Assembly (NCBI GenBank): GCA_015064485.1
Contig: SVSD01000005.1
Coordinates: 1 to 64,000, forward strand
Direction of reading: 5' to 3'
DNA length: 64,000 nucleotides
Source of the DNA: Oscillospiraceae bacterium
Lineage (GTDB): Bacteria > Bacillota > Clostridia > Oscillospirales > CAG-382
In this document: piece by piece, positions 1-8,431 of the stretch
Position numbering within the stretch: the stretch's first letter is position 1
How the letters are laid out: each line of letters opens with the position of its first letter
Made by a program: the position numbers and the translations under genes
The notes under the pieces: generated by a model
What the model was told of the DNA's origin: nothing
The model's database searches: none
The model's input: only the letters and a program-made list of their open reading frames with translations

Positions 1-1
1 A

Positions 2-85
2 TTCCGTAATATTTATCTTGAAGGACCGCCACAACATAAAGATAAAAGCAAATTTATCACACAGATTATTGCGATAATTGAATAA
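2..85 (+). CDS. C-terminal end of a protein, possibly a GyrI-like (AraC effector-binding) domain
   Basis: Only the last 27 codons lie in the window, reading from the left edge to a TAA at 83-85. The peptide carries the sequence IYLEGPPQHKDKSKFITQI. This resembles, from memory, the closing strand of GyrI-like/AraC_E_bind effector-binding domains, which often end in a YL.GP....T.I pattern. If so, it is the tail of a multidrug-type MerR/AraC regulator or a stand-alone GyrI-like protein. The assignment rests on a very short segment and could be wrong; that a coding end lies here is more certain than what it encodes. It is probably cargo of the mobile element ending near 2150. Confidence 0.4.
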   Translation, partial: FRNIYLEGPPQHKDKSKFITQIIAIIE

Positions 86-131
86 AAAAGAATGAGCCTC
101 TAAGGATTTACTGTCATATTTATTGGATTTT

Positions 132-176
132 AAACACACATTTTGTATCTACGGGATACCTATGTGTGTTTTTTGT
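132..176 (+). terminator. Rho-independent terminator
   Basis: Arms AAACACACA (132-140) and TGTGTGTTT (163-171) pair, with an inner GTATC/GATAC helix (145-149 with 155-159), followed by a T-rich run. It ends the partial gene at the left edge. Confidence 0.75.
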
Positions 177-271
177 TTTCTTCGCTCTTTTTTCCTTTGC
201 TTTTTCAATTCTGATAATTTGCCAAAACTTTGGGCAATATATAATCACAAAAAGAAAGTGTGGTGATTTAT

Positions 272-472
272 TTGACAAAAAAGAATTACGAGTTCAGTCC
301 TGTACTTTATATGGTTGAAAGATGTTATGGAAAAAACACTGTAAAACAACTCATAACAGAAAGTATAGCAAAGGAAAATAACGGAAATTACGAGCCTTTG
401 TTGACAACAAGAGCAAGCGTAATGTATAATATAGATGGGTCGGTTGAGGAGGACATGAATGCAAACCGATAA
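272..472 (+). CDS. Small hypothetical protein upstream of the recombinase
   Basis: A 66-residue protein of unknown function, rich in Lys, Asn and Tyr. The likely start is TTG at 272, because GGTGA (262-266) sits at ribosome-binding distance; a GTG at 260 is in frame but lacks a good site. The gene overlaps the recombinase start at 459 by 14 nt, so the two are probably translationally coupled. Small proteins of this sort often precede large serine recombinases on clostridial integrative elements, where some act as directionality factors, but nothing in the sequence proves that here. No domain, membrane segment or signal peptide is visible. An inverted repeat TTGCC...GGCAA (219-237) next to a TATAAT-like box (240-245) lies just upstream and could be its promoter/operator. 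Confidence 0.55.
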   Translation: MTKKNYEFSPVLYMVERCYGKNTVKQLITESIAKENNGNYEPLLTTRASVMYNIDGSVEEDMNANR

Positions 473-2117
473 AACAAGGATAGCATTTGCCTATCTTCGA
501 CTATCAAGAGAAGAAAGCAAAAACGGCTCTGAATCGTCGAGTATTCAGAACCAGAGAGTGATTATTCAGGATTTTTGCGAAAGAAACGGAATTACGCTTG
601 TAAGAGAGTTTGTTGACGACGGCTGGTCGGGCGGAAGCTTTGAAAGACCTGCGTTTCAGGAAATGATTTCGCAGCTAAAGAAGGGGCTTGCCAACACCGT
701 TGTCACAAAGGACTTGTCCCGATTCGGGAGAGAAATGAACGGAGCCAGCGACTACGCCGAGCAGATTTTGCCCGAAATGGGAGTTCAGCTTGTAACGGTT
801 GTTGACAACTTCAACACAGAAGATGCATTCGTTTATGCACCGTTTATGTACGCAATGAACGATGTTTATATCCGTGACGGCTCAAAGAAAATCAAAGAGG
901 TTCTCAAAAACAAGCGTGAGCATGGTCAATACTGTGCTTGTCCGCCATACGGCTACAAAAAGAGTGATGCGGACAAAAACAAGCTTGTTCCCGACGAGAT
1001 AACAGCTCCTGTTGTTAAGCGTATTTTTTCGGCTGCGGCAAGTGGTGATTCATCAAGGAAAATCGCTATGGACTTGAACCGTGACGATGTAATACCACCG
1101 CTAAAGTACAGAGTTTTATACCGTGATGACTTCAGCGAAGCGGGTGCGGCAAGAGCATCTGACTTGTGGAATTACACTACCGTTAAGCGAATACTGAAAA
1201 ATCCCGTCTATCTCGGTCACACAATTCTTGGAAAAACGAAAAAGGTCAGCCTTAAATCTAAAAAGAAGATGGCAGTTCCAAAAAAGGAATGGGCGATAAC
1301 CGAGAGCACTCACGAGCCGCTTGTTTCCGAAGCTATTTTTGAGCAGGCAAAAATCAATATGGGAAAAGGCACTATGATGCACGAAAGCTATGACAATGTG
1401 CGAAAGAGTATTTTCTCAGGAATTGTCTACTGCAAGAAGTGTGAACACGCTCTCTGCTCGGCGGGAACGGTATATAAAGGAGAGCGAGAGAAGTACTGGT
1501 ATCTTTCCTGTATCAACAAGCGAAAGGACATCACAGAGCCTTGCAGCGGCACACGAATACGATATGCCGATTTGCTTGAAGTGGTACGGCGTGACCTCAA
1601 TGAACTATTGGCACTTTCCGATGAAGAAGTGAACGAAATCGCAAGCGAGCTTATAAGGCGTGAAAATGCGAAAAGCGGAGTTGTCAATTCTGCGGTGCAA
1701 AAGCGAAAGCTGAACGAACGGCTTGACACTATAAACAGAATTATAACAAAGCTTTACACAGATAACGCTGAGGGCAGACTTTCGGACGAGAGGCTTTTTA
1801 CAATGGTAAGCGAACACGAAAAGGAAGCCGCACAGATAAAAGCAACTCTCGCTCAGGCACAGGAAGCAAATCACGAGGAGAGAATAAAGCAAAGCTTTGA
1901 CAAATTCTTTTCAGCGGCAAAGCGGTATTCAAACATTGAAACTCTTGACAGAGAAACTCTTACAACCTTTATTGAAAAAATTGAAATCGGCGAAAAGATA
2001 CTTCCGCCGGGAACGAAAATGGTAACACACAGAAACCAAAGCTATTCGCAGGAAATAAAAATCTATTACAAATTTATAGGAAACATTGCCGATGAAGAAC
2101 AAAGACAAATCGGCTGA
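459..2117 (+). CDS. Large serine recombinase (site-specific integrase, TnpX-like)
   Basis: A 552-residue integrase of the large serine recombinase family, which integrates and excises mobile elements through a 5'-phosphoserine intermediate. The N-terminal resolvase domain (about residues 8-150) has the YLRLS motif with the likely nucleophile Ser16 and supporting Arg14. A recombinase domain follows, then a zinc-ribbon with two CxxC-like pairs (about residues 325-360), a long coiled-coil (about 400-475) and a C-terminal DUF4368-like segment. This architecture is typical of TnpX/Tn4451-type and conjugative-transposon recombinases of Clostridia. GAGGAGG (446-452) precedes ATG 459. The gene ends about 36 bp before a spore-protein gene fragment, so it sits at the very end of its element, as is usual for integrases. 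The rest of the element must lie left of the window. Confidence 0.93.
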   Translation: MQTDKTRIAFAYLRLSREESKNGSESSSIQNQRVIIQDFCERNGITLVREFVDDGWSGGSFERPAFQEMISQLKKGLANTVVTKDLSRFGREMNGASDYAEQILPEMGVQLVTVVDNFNTEDAFVYAPFMYAMNDVYIRDGSKKIKEVLKNKREHGQYCACPPYGYKKSDADKNKLVPDEITAPVVKRIFSAAASGDSSRKIAMDLNRDDVIPPLKYRVLYRDDFSEAGAARASDLWNYTTVKRILKNPVYLGHTILGKTKKVSLKSKKKMAVPKKEWAITESTHEPLVSEAIFEQAKINMGKGTMMHESYDNVRKSIFSGIVYCKKCEHALCSAGTVYKGEREKYWYLSCINKRKDITEPCSGTRIRYADLLEVVRRDLNELLALSDEEVNEIASELIRRENAKSGVVNSAVQKRKLNERLDTINRIITKLYTDNAEGRLSDERLFTMVSEHEKEAAQIKATLAQAQEANHEERIKQSFDKFFSAAKRYSNIETLDRETLTTFIEKIEIGEKILPPGTKMVTHRNQSYSQEIKIYYKFIGNIADEEQRQIG

Positions 2118-2155
2118 AAACACTATTTTAATATGGGACGGGAACACCCACAGAA
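2118..2155 (+). other. Probable right attachment junction of the integrated element
   Basis: Between the recombinase stop and the first codon recognisable as SASP there are about 35 bp. An in-frame TAA at 2129-2131 shows that the SASP reading frame does not extend further left. A GA dinucleotide occurs at 2153-2154, within the Glu codon that opens the SASP homology. TnpX-like recombinases cleave at GA, so the crossover may lie here. The exact boundary cannot be fixed without the left end or an empty site. Confidence 0.5.
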
Positions 2156-2272
2156 GTTGGTGTAAACCTCAAGGAAGGTTATAACGGTGATCTTACCTCT
2201 AAGCAGGCAGGTTCTGTAGGCGGCCAGATGGTTAAGAAGATGGTTCAGGCTTACGAAAATTCCATCAAATAA
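2153..2272 (+). pseudogene. 3' fragment of an alpha/beta-type small acid-soluble spore protein gene
   Basis: Thirty-nine codons and a TAA encode the C-terminal part of an alpha/beta-type SASP, the proteins that coat and protect forespore DNA. The diagnostic motifs EVGVNLK, GYNGDLTS and AGSVGGQMVKKM are present in the correct order. No start codon or ribosome binding site precedes them; the frame is closed by a stop at 2129-2131, right after the recombinase gene. The N-terminal half, which normally begins with a short basic segment and the first DNA-binding helix, is absent and presumably lies beyond the left end of the element. The gene is therefore interrupted rather than decayed: the remaining frame is intact, so excision could in principle restore it. 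Confidence 0.85.
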
Positions 2273-2326
2273 CACCCAAAGTTCAGAAATAGTAGCCTGC
2301 ACTAAATAGTGTAGGCAAAAAAGAAG

Positions 2327-2375
2327 CTGTCATTCCGAGAAAGATAAGGAAAACCTTTTCATTTCGGAATGACAG
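2327..2375. terminator. Bidirectional terminator between SASP remnant and metH
   Basis: Perfect 12-bp arms CTGTCATTCCGA (2327-2338) and TCGGAATGACAG (2364-2375), flanked by A-rich sequence on the left and TATTTTTA on the right. It can end transcripts from both converging genes. A weaker hairpin at 2295-2316 lies inside the SASP side. Confidence 0.85.
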
Positions 2376-2380
2376 TATTT

Positions 2381-4789
2381 TTATTTATTATTAAAAACTT
2401 TTTCCGCAAAGCGGACAGTTTCCATAGCGTCTTTAGCGTATTTATCAGCACCGATATTTTTTGCGTATTCCTCGGTCAAAACAGCTCCTCCCACAACAAC
2501 TAAGGTTTTGGGCGACTTTGTTTTTATGAGTTTTATTGTTTCTTCCATCGCCGGCACTGTTGTTGTCATAAGAGCGCTGAGTCCGACAAGCGGAGCATCA
2601 AGACGAATAACTTCCTCAAGAATTGCCTCGGGTGCCACATCCTTTCCGAGGTCATGAACATCAAACCCGTAGTTTTCAAGCAGAAGCTTTACGATATTTT
2701 TACCTATATCGTGAATATCCCCTTGTACCGTGGCAATAACAAACGGACATTTTTTTGATGAACTATTGTCAGATTTAATTTTGCTTTTAATACATTCAAA
2801 AGAAGCCTTTGCCGCTTCAGCCGACATTAAAAGCTGCGGAAGATACATAGTTTTGTTTTCGTATCCCCTGCCGACTATGTCAAGTGCAGGTATTATATCG
2901 CAATTCACAAGATCAAGCGGAACACAGCTATCCAAAAGTTCTGATGTCAAGCGATAAGCATCATCTTTTATACCTTTGACTATTGCGAATTTTAACGGCG
3001 AAATATTCGAATCAATCTTATTTTGAACTTCGTTTTTCACATCAGTAACTGTAGTTTTTTCGGGAAGCGTTGATATAAAATCTATATATTCCCCGCAGTT
3101 TTCGTCAAGTCCTCGCAAAGCTTTATACGAATGATATACTTTCATCATATCTTCGGAATGTGGATTCATAATTGCCGCGGAAAGACCGTTTTCAAGCGCC
3201 ATTGCAAAAAATGTACTGTTTATTACATCACGGTTCGGAAGTCCGAACGAGACATTGGAAACACCGAGAGATGTATGGCAGCCAAGAACATCTTTTATAT
3301 ATTTTAAAGCGTCAAGCGTAACTTTCGGTGAGTTGGAATTTGCACTTACGGTCATTGTCAAAGTGTCAAAAACTATGTCATTTTTTGATATACCGTAATT
3401 TTTTGCCGTTTCTATTATTCTTTTTGCGATTTCAATTCTGCCTTTTGCGGTTTCGGGAATTCCGTTTTCATCAAGAGTAAGAGCTATAACTACACCGCCG
3501 TATTTTTTAACGAGAGGGAAAATAGCATTCATACTTTCTTCTTTTCCGTTTACGGAATTTATCAAAGCCTTGCCGTTATAACAGCGAAGAGCTTTTTCCA
3601 TTGCTGTATACGATGATGTATCAATCTGCAAAGGAAGAGCTGATACTGCTTGTAGTTCCTTTATGACGCAGTTAAGCATCTCTTCTTCATTAATATCGGG
3701 TATCCCGACATTTACATCAAGAATATCAACGCCTTTTTCTTCCTGAGAAATACCTTCGTTGAGAATATACGAAATGTCTTTTTCAATTAGTGCTTGTTTA
3801 AATCTTTTTTTGCCTGTTGGATTTATCCGTTCGCCAATAAGAACAGGTTTTTTATCAAATACAACCGTATTTGCATACGAAGAAACAACAGTTGTATTTT
3901 TGTTTCTTATTTCCATTGGCACAACATCCGCAAGAGATTTTGAAAGTGAAGATATGTATTCCGGGGTTGTGCCGCAGCATCCGCCGGCAATCCGCACACC
4001 CGACAAAACCATATCTTTCATTACCAATGAGAACTCTTCCGGCGAAATATCATATACGCTTTTTCCGCCAACACTTTTCGGAAGTCCTGCATTCGGTTTT
4101 ACGAGAACGGGAACAGAAGAACATTCAACCATTCTTTTTACTGTATCAAAAAGCTTATCAGGTCCCAGAGAACAGTTAGCACCAACAGCATCAGCCCCCA
4201 TACCCTCAAGCATTGCAATCATCACTTCAGGAGAAGCTCCCGTCATAAGCTTGCCGTCTTCTCCGTAGGCATTTGAAACAAATACCGGAAGATCGCACGA
4301 TTCTTTTACAGCAAGAAGCGCCGCTTTCGTTTCGTAGCTATCTGAAAAAGTTTCAAGAAAAACAATATCAACACCGTACTTAACACCGATTTTTACGGTT
4401 TCTGAAAATAGTTTTACAGCATCTTCGAAATCCATATCTCCGTACGGCTTTAAAAGTTTGCCGCAAGGGCCGATATCAAGAGCTATAAATTTCGGATGAG
4501 AAGTTTTTGATTCTTCCCTCGCCTCTTTTGCAATTTTTATTGCGCTTGAAATTATTTCCTCAAGCTCGATCTTTGTAAATTTTAAAAGATTTGCACCGAA
4601 AGTATTGGTGCTTATAACATTGCTTCCGGCTTCAAAATACGATTTGTGAATATCTTTTATTATGTCCGGATGCGTAATATTCCAGCTTTCGGGATACTGA
4701 CCGGGTGCAAGTCCCCTTTCCTGCAATAGAGTGCCCATACCGCCATCGAGGAAAAGAATATTCTCTTTTATAAAATCTCGTATGTTCAT
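2381..4789 (-). CDS. metH: Cobalamin-dependent methionine synthase (homocysteine methyltransferase), without reactivation domain
   Basis: An 802-residue enzyme that moves the methyl group of methyltetrahydrofolate to homocysteine through methylcobalamin. Domains in order: homocysteine-binding barrel (1-290) with zinc ligands in GANCSLGP (about Cys206) and GGCCG (about Cys270-271); pterin-binding barrel (about 310-560); B12 cap; and a B12-binding Rossmann domain with GDIHDIGKNIVK, whose His (about 690) is the lower axial cobalt ligand. It stops after the B12 domain, so the AdoMet-dependent reactivation domain found in the roughly 1200-residue E. coli enzyme is missing; the next upstream gene supplies it. 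ATG 4789 is preferred over an in-frame start at 4819, because AGGAAA lies at the right distance. It is the last gene of the his-met operon. Confidence 0.95.
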   Translation of the reverse strand: MNIRDFIKENILFLDGGMGTLLQERGLAPGQYPESWNITHPDIIKDIHKSYFEAGSNVISTNTFGANLLKFTKIELEEIISSAIKIAKEAREESKTSHPKFIALDIGPCGKLLKPYGDMDFEDAVKLFSETVKIGVKYGVDIVFLETFSDSYETKAALLAVKESCDLPVFVSNAYGEDGKLMTGASPEVMIAMLEGMGADAVGANCSLGPDKLFDTVKRMVECSSVPVLVKPNAGLPKSVGGKSVYDISPEEFSLVMKDMVLSGVRIAGGCCGTTPEYISSLSKSLADVVPMEIRNKNTTVVSSYANTVVFDKKPVLIGERINPTGKKRFKQALIEKDISYILNEGISQEEKGVDILDVNVGIPDINEEEMLNCVIKELQAVSALPLQIDTSSYTAMEKALRCYNGKALINSVNGKEESMNAIFPLVKKYGGVVIALTLDENGIPETAKGRIEIAKRIIETAKNYGISKNDIVFDTLTMTVSANSNSPKVTLDALKYIKDVLGCHTSLGVSNVSFGLPNRDVINSTFFAMALENGLSAAIMNPHSEDMMKVYHSYKALRGLDENCGEYIDFISTLPEKTTVTDVKNEVQNKIDSNISPLKFAIVKGIKDDAYRLTSELLDSCVPLDLVNCDIIPALDIVGRGYENKTMYLPQLLMSAEAAKASFECIKSKIKSDNSSSKKCPFVIATVQGDIHDIGKNIVKLLLENYGFDVHDLGKDVAPEAILEEVIRLDAPLVGLSALMTTTVPAMEETIKLIKTKSPKTLVVVGGAVLTEEYAKNIGADKYAKDAMETVRFAEKVFNNK

Positions 4790-4790
4790 A

Positions 4791-5396
4791 TTATTTTCCT
4801 TTCTTTTTGATACCGACAATCGCAGTTACAGATTTTGACGGTGACATAAGCATACTGTCGCATAAAGTAAGCCCTATATTCTTTTCGCAATTAAGTATTC
4901 TGAAAATTTGCTTTTGAAATCCGATCGAAATATCTGAATATCCGGGGCTGAATCTTTGAAGCGGCTTGAAGGAGCTATTATTTTTAAGGTCGTCGCAAAA
5001 TGTATCGCAAAGACTTTCTATCCTTTCCGATCCTATTGCTTGAAAAGCTAACGCTTTTGCAGGAGAGATACGGCTGTATTTTTCAATCAACCTGTCAATA
5101 CCGATACCTACAGTTGCGGCAAACACTATAGCTTTTTCACATTCCGCAAGTTTTTTTGCGTATTTTTCACTTTCGAAAAAGATCTCCCCGAGCAAAATCT
5201 GTTTCCCCTTTATTATCAAATCAAATTCTGAAAAACAAATTTTATTGGAAACTACTGTTTCTTTTTCGAATATATTTATACATTCGTCCATCAAATCGTT
5301 TATCGACGGATCATTATAATCTCCCGAAACTCCCATATACCGCAAAATTTCTCTTTTGTTATACGGTCGGGACGGATATTGTTTTATATATACCAT
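4791..5396 (-). CDS. Stand-alone methionine synthase reactivation domain protein
   Basis: A 201-residue protein resembling the vitamin-B12-dependent methionine synthase activation domain, which binds AdoMet and remethylates the enzyme when cob(I)alamin is oxidised. The region FSPGYSDISIGFQKQIF and the segment CDSMLMSPSKSVTAIVG match the conserved RxSPGY and (L)xxSxMMxPxKSxS(A) motifs of that domain. It is smaller than the E. coli domain, like the separate forms known in Clostridia and Thermotoga. One nucleotide separates its stop from the metH start, which supports a working pair. No other domain is visible. Confidence 0.88.
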   Translation of the reverse strand: MVYIKQYPSRPYNKREILRYMGVSGDYNDPSINDLMDECINIFEKETVVSNKICFSEFDLIIKGKQILLGEIFFESEKYAKKLAECEKAIVFAATVGIGIDRLIEKYSRISPAKALAFQAIGSERIESLCDTFCDDLKNNSSFKPLQRFSPGYSDISIGFQKQIFRILNCEKNIGLTLCDSMLMSPSKSVTAIVGIKKKGK

Positions 5397-5401
5397 ACCG
5401 G

Positions 5402-6280
5402 TTATTTCCCTATTATTGCACTGAGATTATCAAGGATCTTTTTTGCAACATCCGGCTTGTTCATTGAGTAAACATGAACATTTGTAATATTGTTAGCAAA
5501 AAGATCGATTATCTGGTCGGTAGCATAAGCAATTCCTGCCTGTTTCATAGCTTCTGCATCATTGCCGAACTTATCAACTATACTCTTAAATCTGTTAGGC
5601 ATAAAAGAACCCGAAAGCTTGATTGCACGCTCTACCTGGTTTGCGTTTGTAATCGGCATAATGCCGGCTATTACGGGAACGGTTATCCCCTTTTCTCTTA
5701 TTTTGTAAAGAAAATTGTATAAAAGATTATTGTCAAAAAACATCTGAGTTGTCAGGAAATCACATCCCGCATCTACCTTTTCTTTAAGATACAAAATATC
5801 TTCCTTTTGATTTCGGCTTTCGGGATGTACCTCTGGATAACACGCACCGCCGATACAGAAATCTCCGTCGCTTGCCTTCAGTTCTCGTACAAGATCAACA
5901 GCGTTTTTATATTGCCATGTATTTCTGTCAGATGCTAAAAGTTCCGGAGTAAGATCGCCTCTTAGCGCAAGTACATTTTTTATCCCCGCACTTTTCATAT
6001 TTTCAATCTGCTTTTTGACGGTTTCTTTTGTGGAAGAAATGCAGGTAAGATGTGCAATGGTAGATACACTGTATTCCTCTTTTATATTTTTTGCAATATC
6101 AAGAGTATATTTGCTGGTTCCTCCGCCGGCACCGTATGTAACGCTCATAAATGCAGGTTTTAATGCGGCAATTTCCTCAGTGGCAATTTTAACGCTTTCA
6201 AAAGCAGAATCTGCTTTAGGCGGAAAAACTTCGAAGGAAATCCTTAATTTATCATCGCAAAGCGTTTCAATTATCTTCAA
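5402..6280 (-). CDS. metF: 5,10-methylenetetrahydrofolate reductase
   Basis: A 292-residue flavoprotein that reduces methylene-THF to methyl-THF, the methyl donor for the MetH encoded two genes downstream. The N-terminal SFEVFPPK motif with the catalytic Glu, the GAGGG substrate loop (about residue 50) and LRGD are all present; length is normal for the bacterial catalytic domain. The likely start is TTG 6280 with GGTGA five bases upstream; GTG 6289 in frame is an alternative without a clear site. It lies only about 20 nt after hisIE and 5 nt before the MetH reactivation gene, so methionine and histidine genes share a transcript. Confidence 0.93.
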   Translation of the reverse strand: MKIIETLCDDKLRISFEVFPPKADSAFESVKIATEEIAALKPAFMSVTYGAGGGTSKYTLDIAKNIKEEYSVSTIAHLTCISSTKETVKKQIENMKSAGIKNVLALRGDLTPELLASDRNTWQYKNAVDLVRELKASDGDFCIGGACYPEVHPESRNQKEDILYLKEKVDAGCDFLTTQMFFDNNLLYNFLYKIREKGITVPVIAGIMPITNANQVERAIKLSGSFMPNRFKSIVDKFGNDAEAMKQAGIAYATDQIIDLFANNITNVHVYSMNKPDVAKKILDNLSAIIGK

Positions 6281-6299
6281 TCTATTCACCTTTTTCGTC

Positions 6300-6950
6300 T
6301 TATTTTGTCATTTTTTCCTGTTTCACCTTGTGGTCTATCACATGGCGGGATGCAAGTTCGTTATGAATATCCTCAAGCGAAATACCCATTTCGATCATAA
6401 GAACCATAACATGATATGTAAGATCCGCGATTTCATAAATAGTCTCTTTTTTATCGTCAGCTTTACCTGCGATTATAACTTCAGTACATTCTTCTCCGAC
6501 TTTTTTAAGTATTTTATCAATACCCTTCTCGAAAAGATAGGTTGTATATGAGCCTTCTTTTTTTTCGGTTTTTCTTCCTTCAATAAGCTTCATTAATGAT
6601 GCAAGAGAAAACTCGCTTCTTTCTTCGCTTTCCCATACAATGTCATTAAAGCAGGAATCTGTTCCTTTATGACACGCAGGACCGTCTTTATCAACAACGA
6701 TTGTAAGTGCATCCTTGTCACAATCTGCGGTAATAGATACAATATGCTGATAATTTTTCGAGGCTTCGCCTTTAAGCCACAGTTCCTGTCTTGAACGGCT
6801 GTAGAAGCAGGTAAGGCCTTTTTCCATCGAAATCTTAAGGCTTTCTCTGTTCATATATGCAAGAGTCAAAACCTTTTTACTTGTTGAGTCAACAACGATT
6901 GCAGGAATAAGTCCTTTTTCGTCAAATTTAAGTTCATCTATATTTACCAT
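6300..6950 (-). CDS. hisIE: Bifunctional phosphoribosyl-AMP cyclohydrolase / phosphoribosyl-ATP pyrophosphatase
   Basis: A 216-residue fusion performing steps 3 and 2 of histidine synthesis. The HisI half (about 1-110) has [10 protein letters not shown] and the zinc/magnesium segment [13 protein letters not shown]...GPACH. The HisE half (about 118-216) has the MazG-like [14 protein letters not shown] motif that binds magnesium. ATG 6950 is chosen because GAGGAG lies about 8 nt upstream; a TTG 15 nt further up is in frame but would overlap that site. The ribosome binding site overlaps the hisF stop. Confidence 0.96.
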   Translation of the reverse strand: MVNIDELKFDEKGLIPAIVVDSTSKKVLTLAYMNRESLKISMEKGLTCFYSRSRQELWLKGEASKNYQHIVSITADCDKDALTIVVDKDGPACHKGTDSCFNDIVWESEERSEFSLASLMKLIEGRKTEKKEGSYTTYLFEKGIDKILKKVGEECTEVIIAGKADDKKETIYEIADLTYHVMVLMIEMGISLEDIHNELASRHVIDHKVKQEKMTK

Positions 6951-6961
6951 AAAAAATCTCC

Positions 6962-7720
6962 TCAAAGTCTTACGGGTATACCGTTTGATTTTAATTCTTC
7001 TTTCAAAGCTTTAATTGAAACCTCGCCAAAGTGGAATATCGATGCGGCAAGGCCGGCGTCCACTTTAGGCAAAGTTTTGAAAAGCGTTGTGAAATCACTT
7101 ATTGATCCTGCTCCTCCGGATGCAATTACAGGAACATTTACAGCATTGCATACCGCATCAAGCATTTCAAGGTCAAATCCACCCTTTACGCCGTCTGTGT
7201 CGATGGAATTCAGAACAACCTCGCCTGCTCCGGTTTCAACACATCTTTTTATCCACGAAACAGCTTCCATTCCTGTGTTTTCTCTGCCACCTTTTGCAAA
7301 AACTCTGAATACGCCGTCAACTCGCTTGACATCAGCAGAAATAACTACGCATTGATCACCGTAAAGCTTCGCCGCTTCATATATAAGATCGGGGTTTCTT
7401 ATTGCTCCCGAATTTACGCTTACCTTATCTGCGCCGCATTTTAAAACTCTGTCAAAATCGGAAACCGTATTAATTCCGCCTCCGACGGTAAGGGGGATAA
7501 ATATCTGACTTGCGACTTTACAAAGAATGTCTGTAAAAAGCTGTCTGCCTTCAGCAGATGCTGTTATATCGTAAAACACAAGTTCGTCGGCACCGTTGTC
7601 GCTGTAATATTTTGCGAGTTCAACAGGCGAGGAAACATCAGAAAGGCCGAGGAAATTAACTCCTTTTACTACCCTTCCGTCTTTTACATCGAGGCATGGA
7701 ATTATTCTTTTTGTTATCAT
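6962..7720 (-). CDS. hisF: Imidazole glycerol phosphate synthase, cyclase subunit
   Basis: A 252-residue (beta/alpha)8 barrel that joins PRFAR with ammonia from HisH to give imidazole glycerol phosphate and AICAR. The catalytic Asp residues are visible in [14 protein letters not shown] (first strand) and [10 protein letters not shown]. Two-fold half-barrel symmetry and length fit the family. The start overlaps the hisA stop by 4 nt (ATGA). HisH is encoded two genes upstream, and the two proteins form one complex. Confidence 0.97.
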   Translation of the reverse strand: MITKRIIPCLDVKDGRVVKGVNFLGLSDVSSPVELAKYYSDNGADELVFYDITASAEGRQLFTDILCKVASQIFIPLTVGGGINTVSDFDRVLKCGADKVSVNSGAIRNPDLIYEAAKLYGDQCVVISADVKRVDGVFRVFAKGGRENTGMEAVSWIKRCVETGAGEVVLNSIDTDGVKGGFDLEMLDAVCNAVNVPVIASGGAGSISDFTTLFKTLPKVDAGLAASIFHFGEVSIKALKEELKSNGIPVRL

Positions 7721-8430
7721 TTTACCACCTCTGCCGCCTCTTTTATGGATATTGCGCCTGTATAATACGCTTTACCTATTATAGCTCCGTAAATACCAAG
7801 TTTTGAAAGCTTTTCAATATCCTCAATGCTTGAAACACCGCCGGAAGCTGTGATCTGCATATCGAATTTATATGACAGCTCTTTATAAAGCTCGAGGTTT
7901 GTCCCCTGCATTGCACCGTCTTTTGAGATATCAGTACAAATAATAGTTGAAACACCGATATCCTTCATTTTGCGGCAAAAATCAAAACAGGTAAATTCGG
8001 ATTTTTCTGTCCATCCTTTGATGGCAACATATCCGTCTTTTACATCAACACCTACAGCAATTTTTTCACCGTAAAGAGATACCGCTTCCCTAAGAAAAGA
8101 CTCATCATTTACAGCCGCTGTACCGAGTATTACTCTGTCAACACCTATTGAAAAATATTTTTCAACAGTTTCAATACTGCGTATTCCTCCGCCGATTTCC
8201 GAAAACATCGGTGTCTGTTTTATTATTCTTTCAACAGTTTCAATATTCGGCGTTGTGCCGTCTTTTGCACCCTCAAGGTCAACTATATGAATATGCCGTG
8301 CGCCCTGATTATAAAAATCTTTTGCTATTTCTTCAGGATGCTCGCTATATACTGTCATTTTATCGTATTCGCCCTTTAAAAGCCGAACTGCTTTACCTTC
8401 ATAAAGGTCAATTGCGGGAAAAATATACAT
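7717..8430 (-). CDS. hisA: ProFAR isomerase
   Basis: A 237-residue (beta/alpha)8 barrel isomerase for step 4 of the pathway. The start region IFPAIDLYEGKAVRL carries the catalytic Asp and ligand loop, with the second phosphate-binding site in TASGGVSSIED near the C terminus. ATG 8430 with GGAGG upstream fits the family; a longer open frame to 8631 overlaps hisH and does not look like HisA. One nucleotide separates it from hisH. Confidence 0.97.
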   Translation of the reverse strand: MYIFPAIDLYEGKAVRLLKGEYDKMTVYSEHPEEIAKDFYNQGARHIHIVDLEGAKDGTTPNIETVERIIKQTPMFSEIGGGIRSIETVEKYFSIGVDRVILGTAAVNDESFLREAVSLYGEKIAVGVDVKDGYVAIKGWTEKSEFTCFDFCRKMKDIGVSTIICTDISKDGAMQGTNLELYKELSYKFDMQITASGGVSSIEDIEKLSKLGIYGAIIGKAYYTGAISIKEAAEVVK

Positions 8431-8431
8431 T

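Noticed and set aside
219-245. Inverted repeat TTGCC...GGCAA with TATAAT-like box as a firm promoter of the recombinase genes.
   Set aside because: Spacing to the -10 box would be only 15 bp with a poor -35, so it is mentioned but not listed as a feature.
1116-2147. Several minus-strand open frames opposite the recombinase.
   Set aside because: All are antisense shadows of a well-conserved coding sequence, with no ribosome binding sites.
3759-4268. Plus-strand open frame of 169 codons opposite metH.
   Set aside because: It is an antisense shadow of the strongly conserved metH reading frame with no family resemblance.
6281-6299. Search for a SAM or cobalamin riboswitch in front of metF/metH.
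   Set aside because: The gap between hisIE and metF is only about 20 nt, too short for either structure.
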